This document shows positions 8,090-18,397 of a stretch of 64,000 nucleotides of DNA, in pieces. The stretch spans positions 62,001 through 126,000 of the forward strand of contig NZ_FQVB01000013.1 of assembly GCF_900129305.1 (NCBI RefSeq), given 5' to 3'. The DNA comes from Desulfacinum infernum DSM 9756. Its GTDB lineage: Bacteria; Desulfobacterota; Syntrophobacteria; Syntrophobacterales; DSM-9756. Numbering within the stretch: position 1 is the stretch's first letter; each line of letters starts with the position of its first letter. A program made the position numbers and the translations under genes. The notes under the pieces were generated by a model. It saw only the letters and a list, made by a program, of their open reading frames with translations. It ran no database searches and was not told the origin of the DNA.

Positions 8090-8853
8090 GGGATCTCCCC
8101 CGATCCAGTGTGGGGATGGCGTTCCCCCAGATAGGCCGAGAGAACTTCCGGGTGATGCAGCACCTGGGCGGGCGATCCCTCTGCGATGGTTTCCCCCTGG
8201 TCCAAGGCCAGGAGCCTGTCCGAAACCCGGGCGGTCAGGTTGAGAAAGTGGTCGATCAGAAGGATCGTGGTGCCCTGGTCGCGCAGGGCCCGGACCAGGC
8301 GGGCCGCGTGGCTGACGGCCTGGGGGCTGAGTCCCGCGGCGATTTCGTCCAGCAAAAGGAGCCGGGGGGCGGTGGCCAGGGCCCGGGCCACCTCCAGGCG
8401 CCTTTGTTCCGACAGGGTGAGTTCCCTTCCCGGGGTCTCCTCCTTGCCCTCCAGGCCCACCAGGTGCAGAAGCCGGCGCGCTTCCTCTCGAGTGTTTCGG
8501 CTCCGAGGGAGTTCCTTCTTCCTTTTTCCAAACCAGATGCCGATCCGAACGTTTTCTTCGGCGGTCATTTCGGGAAAGGGGCGTGCGATCTGGAAGGTGC
8601 GGGCGATACCGGCCCAGCAGATACGATGGGCGGGCCATCCCGTGATGTCTTCTCCGCAGAAGCGGACGGATCCCGCGCTGGGCCGCACGAGGCCCGTGAT
8701 GGCATTGAACAGGGTGGTCTTTCCGGCTCCGTTGGGGCCGATCAGGCTGACGATTTCGCCCTGTTCGACGGAAAGGTGGATGCCTTTGAGCACCCTCCTG
8801 CCGTTGAACTTCACGGCGAGTCCCTGGATGTCTAGGATCGGGGCGCGGGCCAT
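8086..8853 (-). CDS. livG: LivG-type ABC transporter ATPase
   Basis: 255 residues. Walker A GPNGAGKTTLFNAITG, the LivG hallmark GIARTFQIARPF, signature LTLSEQRRLEVARAL, where the usual LSGG is replaced by LSEQ as often in LivG, Walker B LLLLDEIAAGLSP and H-loop IDHFL. The C-terminal ALDQGETIAEGSPAQV is typical of the family. It overlaps livM by 22 bases at its start and livF by 4 at its end, so the operon is tightly coupled. Confidence 0.92.
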   Translation of the reverse strand: MARAPILDIQGLAVKFNGRRVLKGIHLSVEQGEIVSLIGPNGAGKTTLFNAITGLVRPSAGSVRFCGEDITGWPAHRICWAGIARTFQIARPFPEMTAEENVRIGIWFGKRKKELPRSRNTREEARRLLHLVGLEGKEETPGRELTLSEQRRLEVARALATAPRLLLLDEIAAGLSPQAVSHAARLVRALRDQGTTILLIDHFLNLTARVSDRLLALDQGETIAEGSPAQVLHHPEVLSAYLGERHPHTGSGEIP

Positions 8854-9794
8854 GATCCGATGCCTTTCGGGAAAAAGAGAAGGATCACCATGATAACGAG
8901 CCCGTAGACGGCGGCGTGCCCCGCGGGCAGCCAGGGGTGAAGGACCAGTTGATCCACGCTGTAAAGAACCAGCGCGCCCGCCGCCGGTCCATACCAGCGG
9001 AAGCGGCCTCCCAGAATGGCAAAGACCAAGGGCATGGCGGAGATGTGCAGGTTGAAGACCAGATCAGGCTCCGTCATGCCCATCAGGTGAGCATACAGCC
9101 CGCCGCAGACTCCTGTGAGGGCGGCACTCAGGACGGTGGCGGTAAATCGGGTGGCGAAAACGTCCACGCCCAAAACCGCTGCTGCCCGTTCGTCCTCACG
9201 CACCGCCCGCAGCGCCCATCCCCAGCGGGAGTGGATGGCCAGCGCGTGAATGGCGCAGGCAACCGCCAGGAAAGTCATCAAAAAATAGTACTGGCCCATG
9301 ATGTTGTGGGAAAGATCCACCGCGAATCCCGCCACGGAAATGGTGGGCAGAGGGCGGGTCCCCACCAGGCCCAAGGAGCCGAAGGTGAAGGACTCCCAAT
9401 TGTCCGCAATCACCTTGGGGATTTCCACGGACGCCAGCGTGGCCAAGGCGTAGGAGGCTGCCCTGAGCCTCTGGAAGGCCACGGCCAGGACGGCTCCGTA
9501 GGCGGCGGCCGAAAGGCCCGCCACCGCCAGCGTGACGGGCACCTGGGCTCCCGAGTAGTGATCCAGCAGGGCGGCTGCGTAGGCTCCCAGGCCGAAGTAG
9601 GCGGCATGTCCCAGAGATATGAGACCGCTCAGGGCCACCAGGTTCCAGGCCACCGTCACCATGGCGAACAGGAAGGCGAATCCAAGGACCCGGCAGACCA
9701 GAAGGGTGTGCCACCCGCCCAGTGGCCACAGCCCCAAGGCCAGGAGCACGACGAGAGTCCACAGAAGATGGCGGCGAAGACCTTCCTTCTTCAC
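8832..9794 (-). CDS. livM: LivM-type ABC transporter permease
   Basis: 320 residues, very hydrophobic, with the branched-chain permease signatures AMVTVAWNLVALSGLISLGH and GYGLVIMVILLFFPKGI-like C-terminal segments. The GTG start at 9794 overlaps the livH stop (GTGA), as usual in these operons; the frame continues upstream to 9902 but that part only shadows livH. It forms the inner-membrane channel with LivH. The substrate cannot be read from the sequence; the family carries branched-chain amino acids, short amides and aromatic acids. Confidence 0.9.
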   Translation of the reverse strand: MKKEGLRRHLLWTLVVLLALGLWPLGGWHTLLVCRVLGFAFLFAMVTVAWNLVALSGLISLGHAAYFGLGAYAAALLDHYSGAQVPVTLAVAGLSAAAYGAVLAVAFQRLRAASYALATLASVEIPKVIADNWESFTFGSLGLVGTRPLPTISVAGFAVDLSHNIMGQYYFLMTFLAVACAIHALAIHSRWGWALRAVREDERAAAVLGVDVFATRFTATVLSAALTGVCGGLYAHLMGMTEPDLVFNLHISAMPLVFAILGGRFRWYGPAAGALVLYSVDQLVLHPWLPAGHAAVYGLVIMVILLFFPKGIGSWPAPRS

Positions 9795-10657
9795 AGCTCG
9801 GGTGCCGGTTTCTTTCTGGCCAACAGGCCTTCGGGTTTCCACATGAGCAGGGCGATCAGAATGCCTGCGCTCACCAACTCCCGCCAGTTGGACCCCAGCC
9901 ACAGAGCGGCGGCCGATTCCAGCAGGGCCAGAAGCCAGGCGCCCGCCAGCAGGCCCCGGATACGACCCGTGCCCGCAAAGAGAGTGATCACGACAGCGAT
10001 GAGCGTCGCTTCCATGCCGCCCGCCGGATGAAGATAAGCGTTCTGGCCGAACAGGGGGCCGGCTAGGCCGATCAAGGCGCCTCCCACGGCGAAGGCAATC
10101 CGGTTCATGCGCTCCACCCGGATGCCTGCAAGGCGCGCCGCTTCCCTTTCCTGGATCACGGCCCGAAGGGCCATGCCCAGGAAGGTCTTGCGCAGCATGA
10201 GATAGACCAGGGCCGTGGCCGCAAGAGAGAGGCCGATGAGCCAGAGCTGATTGCGGGTTACGATCAGATCGGCGGTCAGCCGCAGGGGTTTCCCCGAGGC
10301 GGGAATGCGCCGGTAGTCGGCGGTGAACAGGAAGAGCATGGCGTTTTGAATCACCAGTGCCAGGCCGAAGGTGAAAACGAGGGAGGAGAGCTCAAAGGGC
10401 TCGCGAATCCGCCGCACCAGGGCCAGCAGAACCTGGCCGAGACAGGCCATGGCCGCCATGCACAGCGGAAGGGTGAGCGCAAAGGGTGCCTGCCAGGCCT
10501 TGGACAGGCCGTAGGCCATGTAACCGCTCAGGACGATCAGTTCGCCGTGGGCCAGGTTGAACGTGTGGGTCACGCCGAAGATGAGCGAGAAGCCCAAAGC
10601 CACCAGGGCGTAGAAGGATCCGAGGGACAGGGTGTTGAGGAGCAGCTGGAACCACAT
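9791..10657 (-). CDS. livH: LivH-type ABC transporter permease
   Basis: 288 residues with the LivH start LNTLSLGSFYALVALGFSL and GVTHTFNLAHGELIVLSGYM, in which FNLAHGE is the family signature, plus about eight hydrophobic segments. It begins 18 bases after the stop of the binding-protein gene and shares a GTGA junction with livM. The C-terminus (MWKPEGLLARK) matches the short cytoplasmic tail of LivH. Confidence 0.92.
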   Translation of the reverse strand: MWFQLLLNTLSLGSFYALVALGFSLIFGVTHTFNLAHGELIVLSGYMAYGLSKAWQAPFALTLPLCMAAMACLGQVLLALVRRIREPFELSSLVFTFGLALVIQNAMLFLFTADYRRIPASGKPLRLTADLIVTRNQLWLIGLSLAATALVYLMLRKTFLGMALRAVIQEREAARLAGIRVERMNRIAFAVGGALIGLAGPLFGQNAYLHPAGGMEATLIAVVITLFAGTGRIRGLLAGAWLLALLESAAALWLGSNWRELVSAGILIALLMWKPEGLLARKKPAPEL

Positions 10658-10675
10658 AAGGATGGCGTCGTTCGC

Positions 10676-11890
10676 TCATGGGTTGGAGGCGGCGGGCGCC
10701 ATGGGATAGATCCATGTCCCCTGGGCGCGCTCGGGAGGATAGACCGGCACCAGGGCCCCGTCTTGGATCTGTACCACCACCTGGCGGTAATGGAGGGGGT
10801 CGCCCTTGGTGTCGAAAGCCACCCGCTCCATGGGGAGCAGAAGGTCGATGGTGCGAAGAGCCCGGGCGATCTCCGATCCCCTGAGCGGACGACCTTCCCT
10901 AAGAACCCGGCCCACGGCGTGGAGTAGCACCCGGGCGGAGGTGTAGCCGTGCATGACCGTGGTGGTGGGTTCTTTCTTGTAGACGCGGCGGAATCGTTCG
11001 GTGAAGGCGTCCGAGGCCTCTTCCGTCCCGGGAACCGCCATGCCCGGATTCCAGGCGCTCAGCCCGAAGAGATGTTCGGCCGCCCGGCCCATTTCCTGGA
11101 CGAAGGAGGGGTAGGCTACGCCCCAGGGGCCGATGTAGGCCTTGATCGGGGCTCCCAGTTCCCGGATCTGCCGCGCCAGGATGAGATGGTCCTGGAAGAA
11201 GCCCGCCACGAGGAGAACGTCCGGTGGAGATGCTTTCAACTTGAGGACAAAAGGGGAAAAATCGGGCGTTCCGGGCTGGAATTTTTCCACCAAAGGCAGG
11301 TCCGCTCCCGCCTTCTTGAGGCACTTGAACAGTTCCCGGGAAAGTTCCGTGGCTCCGGGTGTGGCCGCGTGGAGCAACGCCGCACTTCGGGCCTGCAGGG
11401 CTTCGGTCACGAACCCGCACAGGGGTTCGACCAAACCGCTCAAGTGGGAGATGCGAAAAAAGTAGGGATTGTTTCCCTCCCGGGTCAGGTGTGTCTGCAG
11501 ACTCGCCGAAGCCACGTAGGGGATCTCATGGCGCAAGGCCAGCTGGCTCAGGGGGCCCACCAGTGAGTCCACATAGCCTCCCACCAGGGCCGCCACCTTC
11601 TGGCGAAGAATCAGATCCTCGGCCTGGCTGACGGCCACCTCCGGTCGGCTCTGATCGTCCCGCGTAAGAAGCGCCACCTTCCGGCCTTCGATCCCTCCCG
11701 CCTCGTTTGCCTCGTCCACGGCGGCCTGGATGCCCAGGTGGATCTCCTGCCCGTGGTTGGCCAGTTTGCCCGTCAAAGGGTTGATTTCGCCGATGCGAAT
11801 TTCCGAGGCGAAGGCGGCGGATTGTCCCATGCAAAGGACCGCAAGGAGCACGAGCACGGCGGCGAGCCTGCTGGCAGGAACACCTCTCAT
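10676..11890 (-). CDS. Periplasmic substrate-binding protein, Leu/Ile/Val-binding family
   Basis: 404 residues. ATG 11890 follows GGAGGG and opens a signal peptide (MRGVPASRLAAVLVLLAVLC, cleavage near AFA). The mature protein starts IRIGEINPLTGKLANHGQEI, the type I periplasmic-binding fold seen in LivJ/LivK relatives, with ALVGGYVDSLVGPLSQLA and a C-terminal VYPPERAQGTWIYPM matching the family. It is the first gene of the operon and supplies ligand to LivHMGF. The neighbouring CoA ligase makes an aromatic or organic-acid ligand conceivable, but this is a guess. Confidence 0.88.
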   Translation of the reverse strand: MRGVPASRLAAVLVLLAVLCMGQSAAFASEIRIGEINPLTGKLANHGQEIHLGIQAAVDEANEAGGIEGRKVALLTRDDQSRPEVAVSQAEDLILRQKVAALVGGYVDSLVGPLSQLALRHEIPYVASASLQTHLTREGNNPYFFRISHLSGLVEPLCGFVTEALQARSAALLHAATPGATELSRELFKCLKKAGADLPLVEKFQPGTPDFSPFVLKLKASPPDVLLVAGFFQDHLILARQIRELGAPIKAYIGPWGVAYPSFVQEMGRAAEHLFGLSAWNPGMAVPGTEEASDAFTERFRRVYKKEPTTTVMHGYTSARVLLHAVGRVLREGRPLRGSEIARALRTIDLLLPMERVAFDTKGDPLHYRQVVVQIQDGALVPVYPPERAQGTWIYPMAPAASNP

Positions 11891-11993
11891 GACGCCCTCC
11901 TCGACGCAGTGGACGGTCCGAACCATTCTTGAGACACCATACGCCATTGTGGGAACAGGCGCAAGATGCCGATCCGACCGCGGGCAGGGCCGG

Positions 11994-12839
11994 TCAATCC
12001 TCCACGGTGAGGGTGTAGCCCACCGGGGCGAAGGCGAAGTTGGGTCCGAACTCGGCGGAAAGCCTGGCAATGGGAGCCTGGCCCGTGCAATGGCTCACGG
12101 CCAGCACCTGCACCTGATATCGCTTGAGTTCTTCCAGGGTCCTGTCCAGTTGTTCCGATGGAGAAAATCCCAGGTGGGTGCCGCCGAGGACGGCGTAGAC
12201 TCGGTCTTCCCCGGATTGGCGGGTGACGTGGTCCAGGATGTTGATGAGCCCTGCATGGGCGCAGCCCAGGATCACCACGAGCCCCTTGGGGGTTTTGAGC
12301 ACCAGGGAATAGTCGTCGAGGAAGGGATCCGGGGCCCACCCGTCGCCTTCGCGCAAGACGAACTTGGGGTCTCCCGTCTCGAAGTCCGTCTTCCGGGGAA
12401 CCTCTCCGGAGACGAACACGTTCGGCTCGATCTCCTGGAAGGAATCCACCCACCGGAACCGGGCCCCGCGGGTTGTCAGGTAGGCTTCTTTCCAGGGCAT
12501 GCCGATGGAGACCGGCTTTTGGTCGGGCCCCACGGGCATCCATCGGAAGCGCTCCAGGAGCACATCCGGGTGAGCCACCACTTCGCAGGGGCCGTGGACT
12601 CCGAGAAAGGCCAGTAGGCCTCCCGTGTGATCGAAGTGGCCGTGGCTCAGAACCAGTTTGGCGACTGTGGAAAGGTCCTTTTTGAGGCGAAGCGAGTTGG
12701 GCACCAGGCCGAAGCCCTGTCCCGTGTCGAAAAGCAACGTGGCTGCGGGAGTTTCCACATAGGCGGCGAAGCCGTGCTCCCCGATGAGCCCGGGAACCGG
12801 TACCGTGTTTTCACACAAGACGGTCACTTTCCAACTCAT
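11994..12839 (-). CDS. MBL-fold metallo-hydrolase (MJ0301-like)
   Basis: 281 residues. The metal-binding motif LSHGHFDHTGGL (HxHxDH) is intact, followed by LGCAHAGLINILDHV and LAVSHCTG, which supply the further histidines of this branch. The fold and motif order match the MBL subgroup often annotated as dihydropterin-methyl-ribofuranosylaminobenzene phosphate synthase-like; family members of this size usually have no assigned substrate. There is no signal peptide. It lies between the Liv operon and a CoA-ligase gene on the same strand but is separated from the ligase by a strong terminator. Confidence 0.82.
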   Translation of the reverse strand: MSWKVTVLCENTVPVPGLIGEHGFAAYVETPAATLLFDTGQGFGLVPNSLRLKKDLSTVAKLVLSHGHFDHTGGLLAFLGVHGPCEVVAHPDVLLERFRWMPVGPDQKPVSIGMPWKEAYLTTRGARFRWVDSFQEIEPNVFVSGEVPRKTDFETGDPKFVLREGDGWAPDPFLDDYSLVLKTPKGLVVILGCAHAGLINILDHVTRQSGEDRVYAVLGGTHLGFSPSEQLDRTLEELKRYQVQVLAVSHCTGQAPIARLSAEFGPNFAFAPVGYTLTVED

Positions 12840-12880
12840 GGGATTCCTCCTTCGTCCTTGGTTGCCGTCCGTTTCCCATC

Positions 12881-12913
12881 AAAAAGGGCGACCCGGAAGG
12901 GTCGCCCTTTTTT
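12881..12913. terminator. Bidirectional rho-independent terminator
   Basis: AAAAAGGGCGACCC (12881-12894) pairs perfectly with GGGTCGCCCTTTTT (12899-12912) around a GGAA tetraloop. The A-run and T-run make it work in both directions. It ends the leftward CoA-ligase transcript just before the MBL gene. Confidence 0.93.
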
Positions 12914-12957
12914 CTGGTTGCAACACCCGGTTCCGGGTTGAGCCGCTCGCCCGAAGC

Positions 12958-14598
12958 CTATTTGCGCAGCTTGCGGCGAAGCAGCTTGCCGGTGGGCGTC
13001 CTGGGCAGCGCATCCACGTATTCAATGAGACGCGGCAGCTTGTAGACGGCGATGTGTTGCTTCAAGAACTCCTTCAGTTCCTCGAAGAATGCGTCGCTTC
13101 CCTCGTAGCCGGGTTTGAGCACCACGAAGGCCTTGGTCACCTGCCCCTTTTCCGGGTCGGGCACGCCCACCACGCCGGCGTCCGCCACGGCCGGATGCTT
13201 CAGAATGGCTTCCTCCACTTCCGCAGGCCCGATGCGGTAGCCCGAGCTCTTGATCATATCGTCTTCGCGGGAAACGAAGAAGATGTTGCCGTCTTCCCGC
13301 ATGTAAACCGCATCTCCCATCTGGTTCCAGCCGTTCTTGACCCCTTTCTGCTGGCTTTTGAGAAGCCGTTCGTTGTCCACGTACGGCTTCCAATACAAGG
13401 TGCCCGAGGGGCCCTTGATGATCATGGAACCCACTTCGTTGGGCTTGCAGTCGTTCCATTCGGGATCCACCACGCGGACCTGAACGCCCGGAAGGGCCTT
13501 TCCGATGGAGTTGGGGACCGGTTCGGGATTCATGGTGTTGGACGTGAGCAGATGCAGCATTTCCGTTCCGCCCAATCCTTCCCAGATGGGCTGGCCGGTG
13601 AGCTTGGTCCAGGCCTCCAGGGTTTCCGCACCCAGGGCGTCGCCGCCCGAGGTGCACAGCCGCACGGAGCTGAAATCGTACTTCTTGAAGTCGGGGAACT
13701 TCATGAGGGCGCGATAGGCGGTGGGAAGGCCGGTGAGGACCGTGATCTTGTGCTTCTCGATGAGTTCCATCATGTCCGCGGGGGCGAACTTGGGGATGAG
13801 CGAGATGGCCGCGCCGCCTTCGAAGGGGATGAGGGTGAAGGTGCCGAACCCGGCCGCAAAGGAGACCGGAGCCGCACCGCCCAGGACGTCTCCCGGCTTC
13901 AGGTTGTAGACATACTTGTTGACCAGGCGGGCTTCGATGATGATGGGACGGACGAAATGTACACAGCCCTTGGGCATCCCGGTGGTGCCGGAGGTGTAGA
14001 GGATGACGCCGATGTCGTCCGCCTTCAGCATAACGGCGTCCAGGTTCGGCGAACCCTTTTCCAACATCTCTTCGAAGACCAGATTCCCCTGCGCCTTCAC
14101 CTCGTCGGGATTGCCGCCGATGACGATGACCTTGGTTCCGTATTCGAAATCGGGCTTGGCTTCTTCCACGGGACCCATGAGAGGCGCGTTGACCACGAAG
14201 AATTTCATCTCCGCGTTGTTGACCACGAAGGCCACCTCCTCCTTGGACCACAGCGGAGACGTGGGCACCGGAATGGCTCCGACCTTTTCAATGGCAAAGA
14301 TGGTGACCAGGGCTTGCGGTGAGTTCACCAGGCGAATACCCACACGATCCTGGGGCTCCACACCCGCTTCCTTGAGCGCATTGCCGAACTTGTTGACCAT
14401 CTGCTGGAGCTGGGCGTAGGTGAACACCTTGTCCATGAACTTGACCGCCGGATTGTCTCCCCGGCCCTCGCGCACATGCCGGTCCAGGAGATAATCGGCC
14501 AGGTTCAGTTCCATGGGGGTGTCCGCAAATTCCTCCGGCACCACGTACTCAGGCCACATCTCTTTGGGGGGTAGATAGTTTTCGGGGATCTTCGCCAT
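12958..14598 (-). CDS. Acyl-CoA synthetase (AMP-forming), benzoate/anthranilate-CoA ligase-like
   Basis: 546 residues of the ANL superfamily, activating a carboxylic acid to its CoA ester via an acyl-adenylate. Motifs seen: P-loop YTSGTTGMPKG, EGLGGTEM, the hinge DDMIKSSGYRIGPAEVEE, and the C-terminal catalytic lysine in PTGKLLRRKL. The motif sequences, length and lack of a membrane segment resemble the benzoate and 2-aminobenzoate CoA-ligase branch more than acetyl- or long-chain-CoA synthetases. ATG 14598 is preferred to ATG 14604 because AAGGAGG is 8 bases from it. The true substrate is not determined by what is visible. Confidence 0.85.
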   Translation of the reverse strand: MAKIPENYLPPKEMWPEYVVPEEFADTPMELNLADYLLDRHVREGRGDNPAVKFMDKVFTYAQLQQMVNKFGNALKEAGVEPQDRVGIRLVNSPQALVTIFAIEKVGAIPVPTSPLWSKEEVAFVVNNAEMKFFVVNAPLMGPVEEAKPDFEYGTKVIVIGGNPDEVKAQGNLVFEEMLEKGSPNLDAVMLKADDIGVILYTSGTTGMPKGCVHFVRPIIIEARLVNKYVYNLKPGDVLGGAAPVSFAAGFGTFTLIPFEGGAAISLIPKFAPADMMELIEKHKITVLTGLPTAYRALMKFPDFKKYDFSSVRLCTSGGDALGAETLEAWTKLTGQPIWEGLGGTEMLHLLTSNTMNPEPVPNSIGKALPGVQVRVVDPEWNDCKPNEVGSMIIKGPSGTLYWKPYVDNERLLKSQQKGVKNGWNQMGDAVYMREDGNIFFVSREDDMIKSSGYRIGPAEVEEAILKHPAVADAGVVGVPDPEKGQVTKAFVVLKPGYEGSDAFFEELKEFLKQHIAVYKLPRLIEYVDALPRTPTGKLLRRKLRK

Positions 14599-14604
14599 GC
14601 TCAT

Positions 14605-14964
14605 TCCTCCTTGCCGTTGCGGTTAACAAGGGCCCTTGGGTCGTAACCTGATCGCCTGCAGGGTGCGCGTCCCTCCACAGGGCGGTCCGGCAGGCAACAC
14701 GTCCGGCGGGGCAAACACCGGATGGGGGCGTCGGAGCTTCCGGCGTCCCGAAGTGGGTTTACGGGCAGGTTTGTCAACGGCAGCCTCACTGGATCCCGAA
14801 CCAACGGAACCAAAGGAGTGTGAGCGACAGGGGAAACGTGGAATCGTCTCAGGATGCCGGACAGTGGTTGCTGCGGCTGCTCGTTAGGTCCTGACTTGAA
14901 ACGGCGTCTTTTCCAGCCAACGTCACCTCGGGTGACGATCGTCGGGCGCCCCGCAGGCGCCTTG
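14605..14964. other. Intergenic region with two hairpins downstream of the CBS gene
   Basis: 360 bp with no convincing gene. Near its right end, just past the CBS gene stop, are two small inverted repeats, GTCACC/GGTGAC (14922-14936) and GGCGCC/GGCGCC (14945-14961), which could slow or end leftward transcription but lack a T-run. I see no riboswitch or repeat-family copy. Confidence 0.4.
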
Positions 14965-15573
14965 TCAGGCTTCGGCGGACAGCACCTGGATGCCTTCCTT
15001 TTCCAGGCTGCCGATGATGTCTTCCAGTTCGCGCTTTTTCAGCCGGAAGGAGTAGATGGGTTCTTCTCCCTGGAACTGCCGGAGGTGGCAGACGCTGATG
15101 ATCTCCGCGCCGCTTCTTTCCAAAAGGCGCGTGACCGATTCCAGCGACTGGCCGCGGTCCGCCAGCTTCACATCCAGTCGGCTGGAACTCTCCATGAGCC
15201 CCAGCATGGTGATGAAGGCCGACAAGATGTCCACCACCGTGATGACCCCCACCAGCCGGCCGTCGGAGACCACCGGCAGCCCGCCGATCCGCTTTTCCAG
15301 GATGAGCTTGGCGGCTTTTTCCAAGGCCTCCTCGGGGCCGATCGTGTAGGGGGAGCGCACCATGACGTCCTGCACCGTCAGCTCTTCCAACATGGAGGCA
15401 ATGAGGACGCTGCGAAGATCCGCGTCCGTCACCCACCCCTCCAGGCGCCCTTCCGGATCCAACACCGGCAGATGGCGAATGGAATGGCGCTTCATCACCG
15501 CCATGGCCTCCTGGACGGAAGCCTCTTTGGTGGTGCTCACCACGCGGGTGGTCATCCAATGGCGCACAATCAT
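14965..15573 (-). CDS. CBS-pair plus ACT-like domain protein (AcuB type)
   Basis: 202 residues. Two CBS motifs at about residues 7-60 (HSIRHLPVLDPEGRLEGWVT) and 75-130 (RIGGLPVVSDGRLVGVITVV) would bind an adenine nucleotide. The remaining 60 residues have the pattern of an ACT-like regulatory domain (LESVTRLLERSGAEIISVCH). This architecture matches AcuB-like proteins. Its role is probably sensing energy charge or an amino-acid-like ligand; a partner is not evident. It is divergent from pyrG. Confidence 0.82.
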   Translation of the reverse strand: MIVRHWMTTRVVSTTKEASVQEAMAVMKRHSIRHLPVLDPEGRLEGWVTDADLRSVLIASMLEELTVQDVMVRSPYTIGPEEALEKAAKLILEKRIGGLPVVSDGRLVGVITVVDILSAFITMLGLMESSSRLDVKLADRGQSLESVTRLLERSGAEIISVCHLRQFQGEEPIYSFRLKKRELEDIIGSLEKEGIQVLSAEA

Positions 15574-15727
15574 GGGCGGAACCTTGCGTCGGTCGACTGA
15601 ACGAGGTGCTTTCTTACGGGTGCTTTCTCACGTCGGGCTTGCAAAACGGACAGCCTGTCACGGATCTGTTTGCGTAAGGAAGCGTACGGAATGGAGCGCG
15701 AAATTGCAAGAGAAAAATTGTACATAG

Positions 15728-15753
15728 ATGAAACGCGCCCCCGACCCGTTCGT
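15728..15753. repeat. Truncated end of the 95-bp family B element next to the pyrG promoter
   Basis: The stretch beginning ATGAAACGCGCCC and ending CCGTTCGT matches the left end of the full element at 34720 in about 22 of 26 positions. The rest of the element is missing and the pyrG -35 hexamer starts at its edge. Confidence 0.55.
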
Positions 15754-15780
15754 TGACTTTGGGGTTTCCATGGCTATACT
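15753..15780 (+). promoter_or_regulatory. Sigma-70-type promoter of the pyrG operon
   Basis: -35 TTGACT (15753-15758), 16-bp spacer and -10 TATACT (15775-15780). Transcription would start near 15787, leaving about 38 bases of leader before the chosen TTG start at 15825 and arguing against the earlier TTG at 15792. Confidence 0.7.
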
Positions 15781-15782
15781 GA

Positions 15783-17513
<1,731 letters not shown>

Positions 17514-17527
17514 AAAGGGAGGTCCCA

Positions 17528-18382
17528 ATGGATACCAAAACTGCGTCTGCCAAGCCCATCACCATCGGCGGGCGGCCCTTCGGCAAGGACCGTTTCTTTG
17601 TCATCGCCGGGCCGTGCGTCCTGGAAAGCGAGGAGCTCGCCTTTTCCGTGGCGCGGACCATGCGCGACGTCTGCCGGGACCTGGGCATTCCCTACATCTT
17701 TAAGAGCTCCTACGACAAGGCCAACCGCACCTCCATCCAGTCCTTCCGAGGTCCCGGCCTGAAGGCCGGTCTGGAAGTCCTCGGAAGAATCAAGGCCGAT
17801 CTGGATGTGCCCGTCCTCACCGACGTCCATTCCGTGGAGGAGGTGGGCCCCGTGGCGGCCGTGGTGGACGTGCTCCAGACCCCCGCCTTTCTGGCCCGCC
17901 AGACGGATCTGCTCGTGGCCTGCGCCCGAACGGGAAAGCCCGTTAACATCAAGAAAGCCCAGTTCCTGGCTCCGTGGGACATGCAGCAGGTGGTGGCCAA
18001 GGCGGAAAGCGCCGGCAACACCCGGATCCTGGTGACGGAGCGCGGCAGCTGCTTCGGCTACAACAACCTGGTGGTGGACATGCGATCGGTGGCCCTGCTG
18101 AGCCGCGGGCCCTACCCGGTGGTCTTCGACGCCACCCACAGCGTACAGCTTCCGGGGGGGCAGGGGATTTCCTCGGGCGGGCAGAGGGATTTCGTGGAGC
18201 CTTTGGCCCGGGCGGCCGTGGCCGCAGGAGCCGACGGGGTCTTCATGGAGGTCCACGAAGATCCGGACCAGGCCTTGTGTGACGGGCCCAATTCCCTGCG
18301 CCTGAAGGATGTGCCGGCTGTTCTCGAGGCCCTTTTGGGCATCTATCACGTGACGAGAAGACACGCGCCGGTTGCGCGCTGA
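17528..18382 (+). CDS. kdsA: KDO-8-phosphate synthase
   Basis: 284 residues. Condenses PEP with arabinose 5-phosphate in the KDO branch of lipopolysaccharide synthesis. Family motifs: FVIAGPCVLESEELA, FKSSYDKANRTS, PVLTDVHS, NIKKAQFLAPWDM and the loop VFDATHSVQLPGGQG. An AGGGAGGT site precedes the ATG 14 bases after pyrG. The conserved active-site NIKKAQF is intact; the Cys that marks metal-dependent enzymes may be the one in AGPCV. Confidence 0.96.
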   Translation: MDTKTASAKPITIGGRPFGKDRFFVIAGPCVLESEELAFSVARTMRDVCRDLGIPYIFKSSYDKANRTSIQSFRGPGLKAGLEVLGRIKADLDVPVLTDVHSVEEVGPVAAVVDVLQTPAFLARQTDLLVACARTGKPVNIKKAQFLAPWDMQQVVAKAESAGNTRILVTERGSCFGYNNLVVDMRSVALLSRGPYPVVFDATHSVQLPGGQGISSGGQRDFVEPLARAAVAAGADGVFMEVHEDPDQALCDGPNSLRLKDVPAVLEALLGIYHVTRRHAPVAR

Positions 18383-18397
18383 GGGAGCGAGGTTTTC

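Noticed and set aside
14605-14964. Possible riboswitch or small RNA before the CoA-ligase gene
   Set aside because: No known aptamer core, terminator pair or promoter could be recognised; only two small hairpins near the other end.
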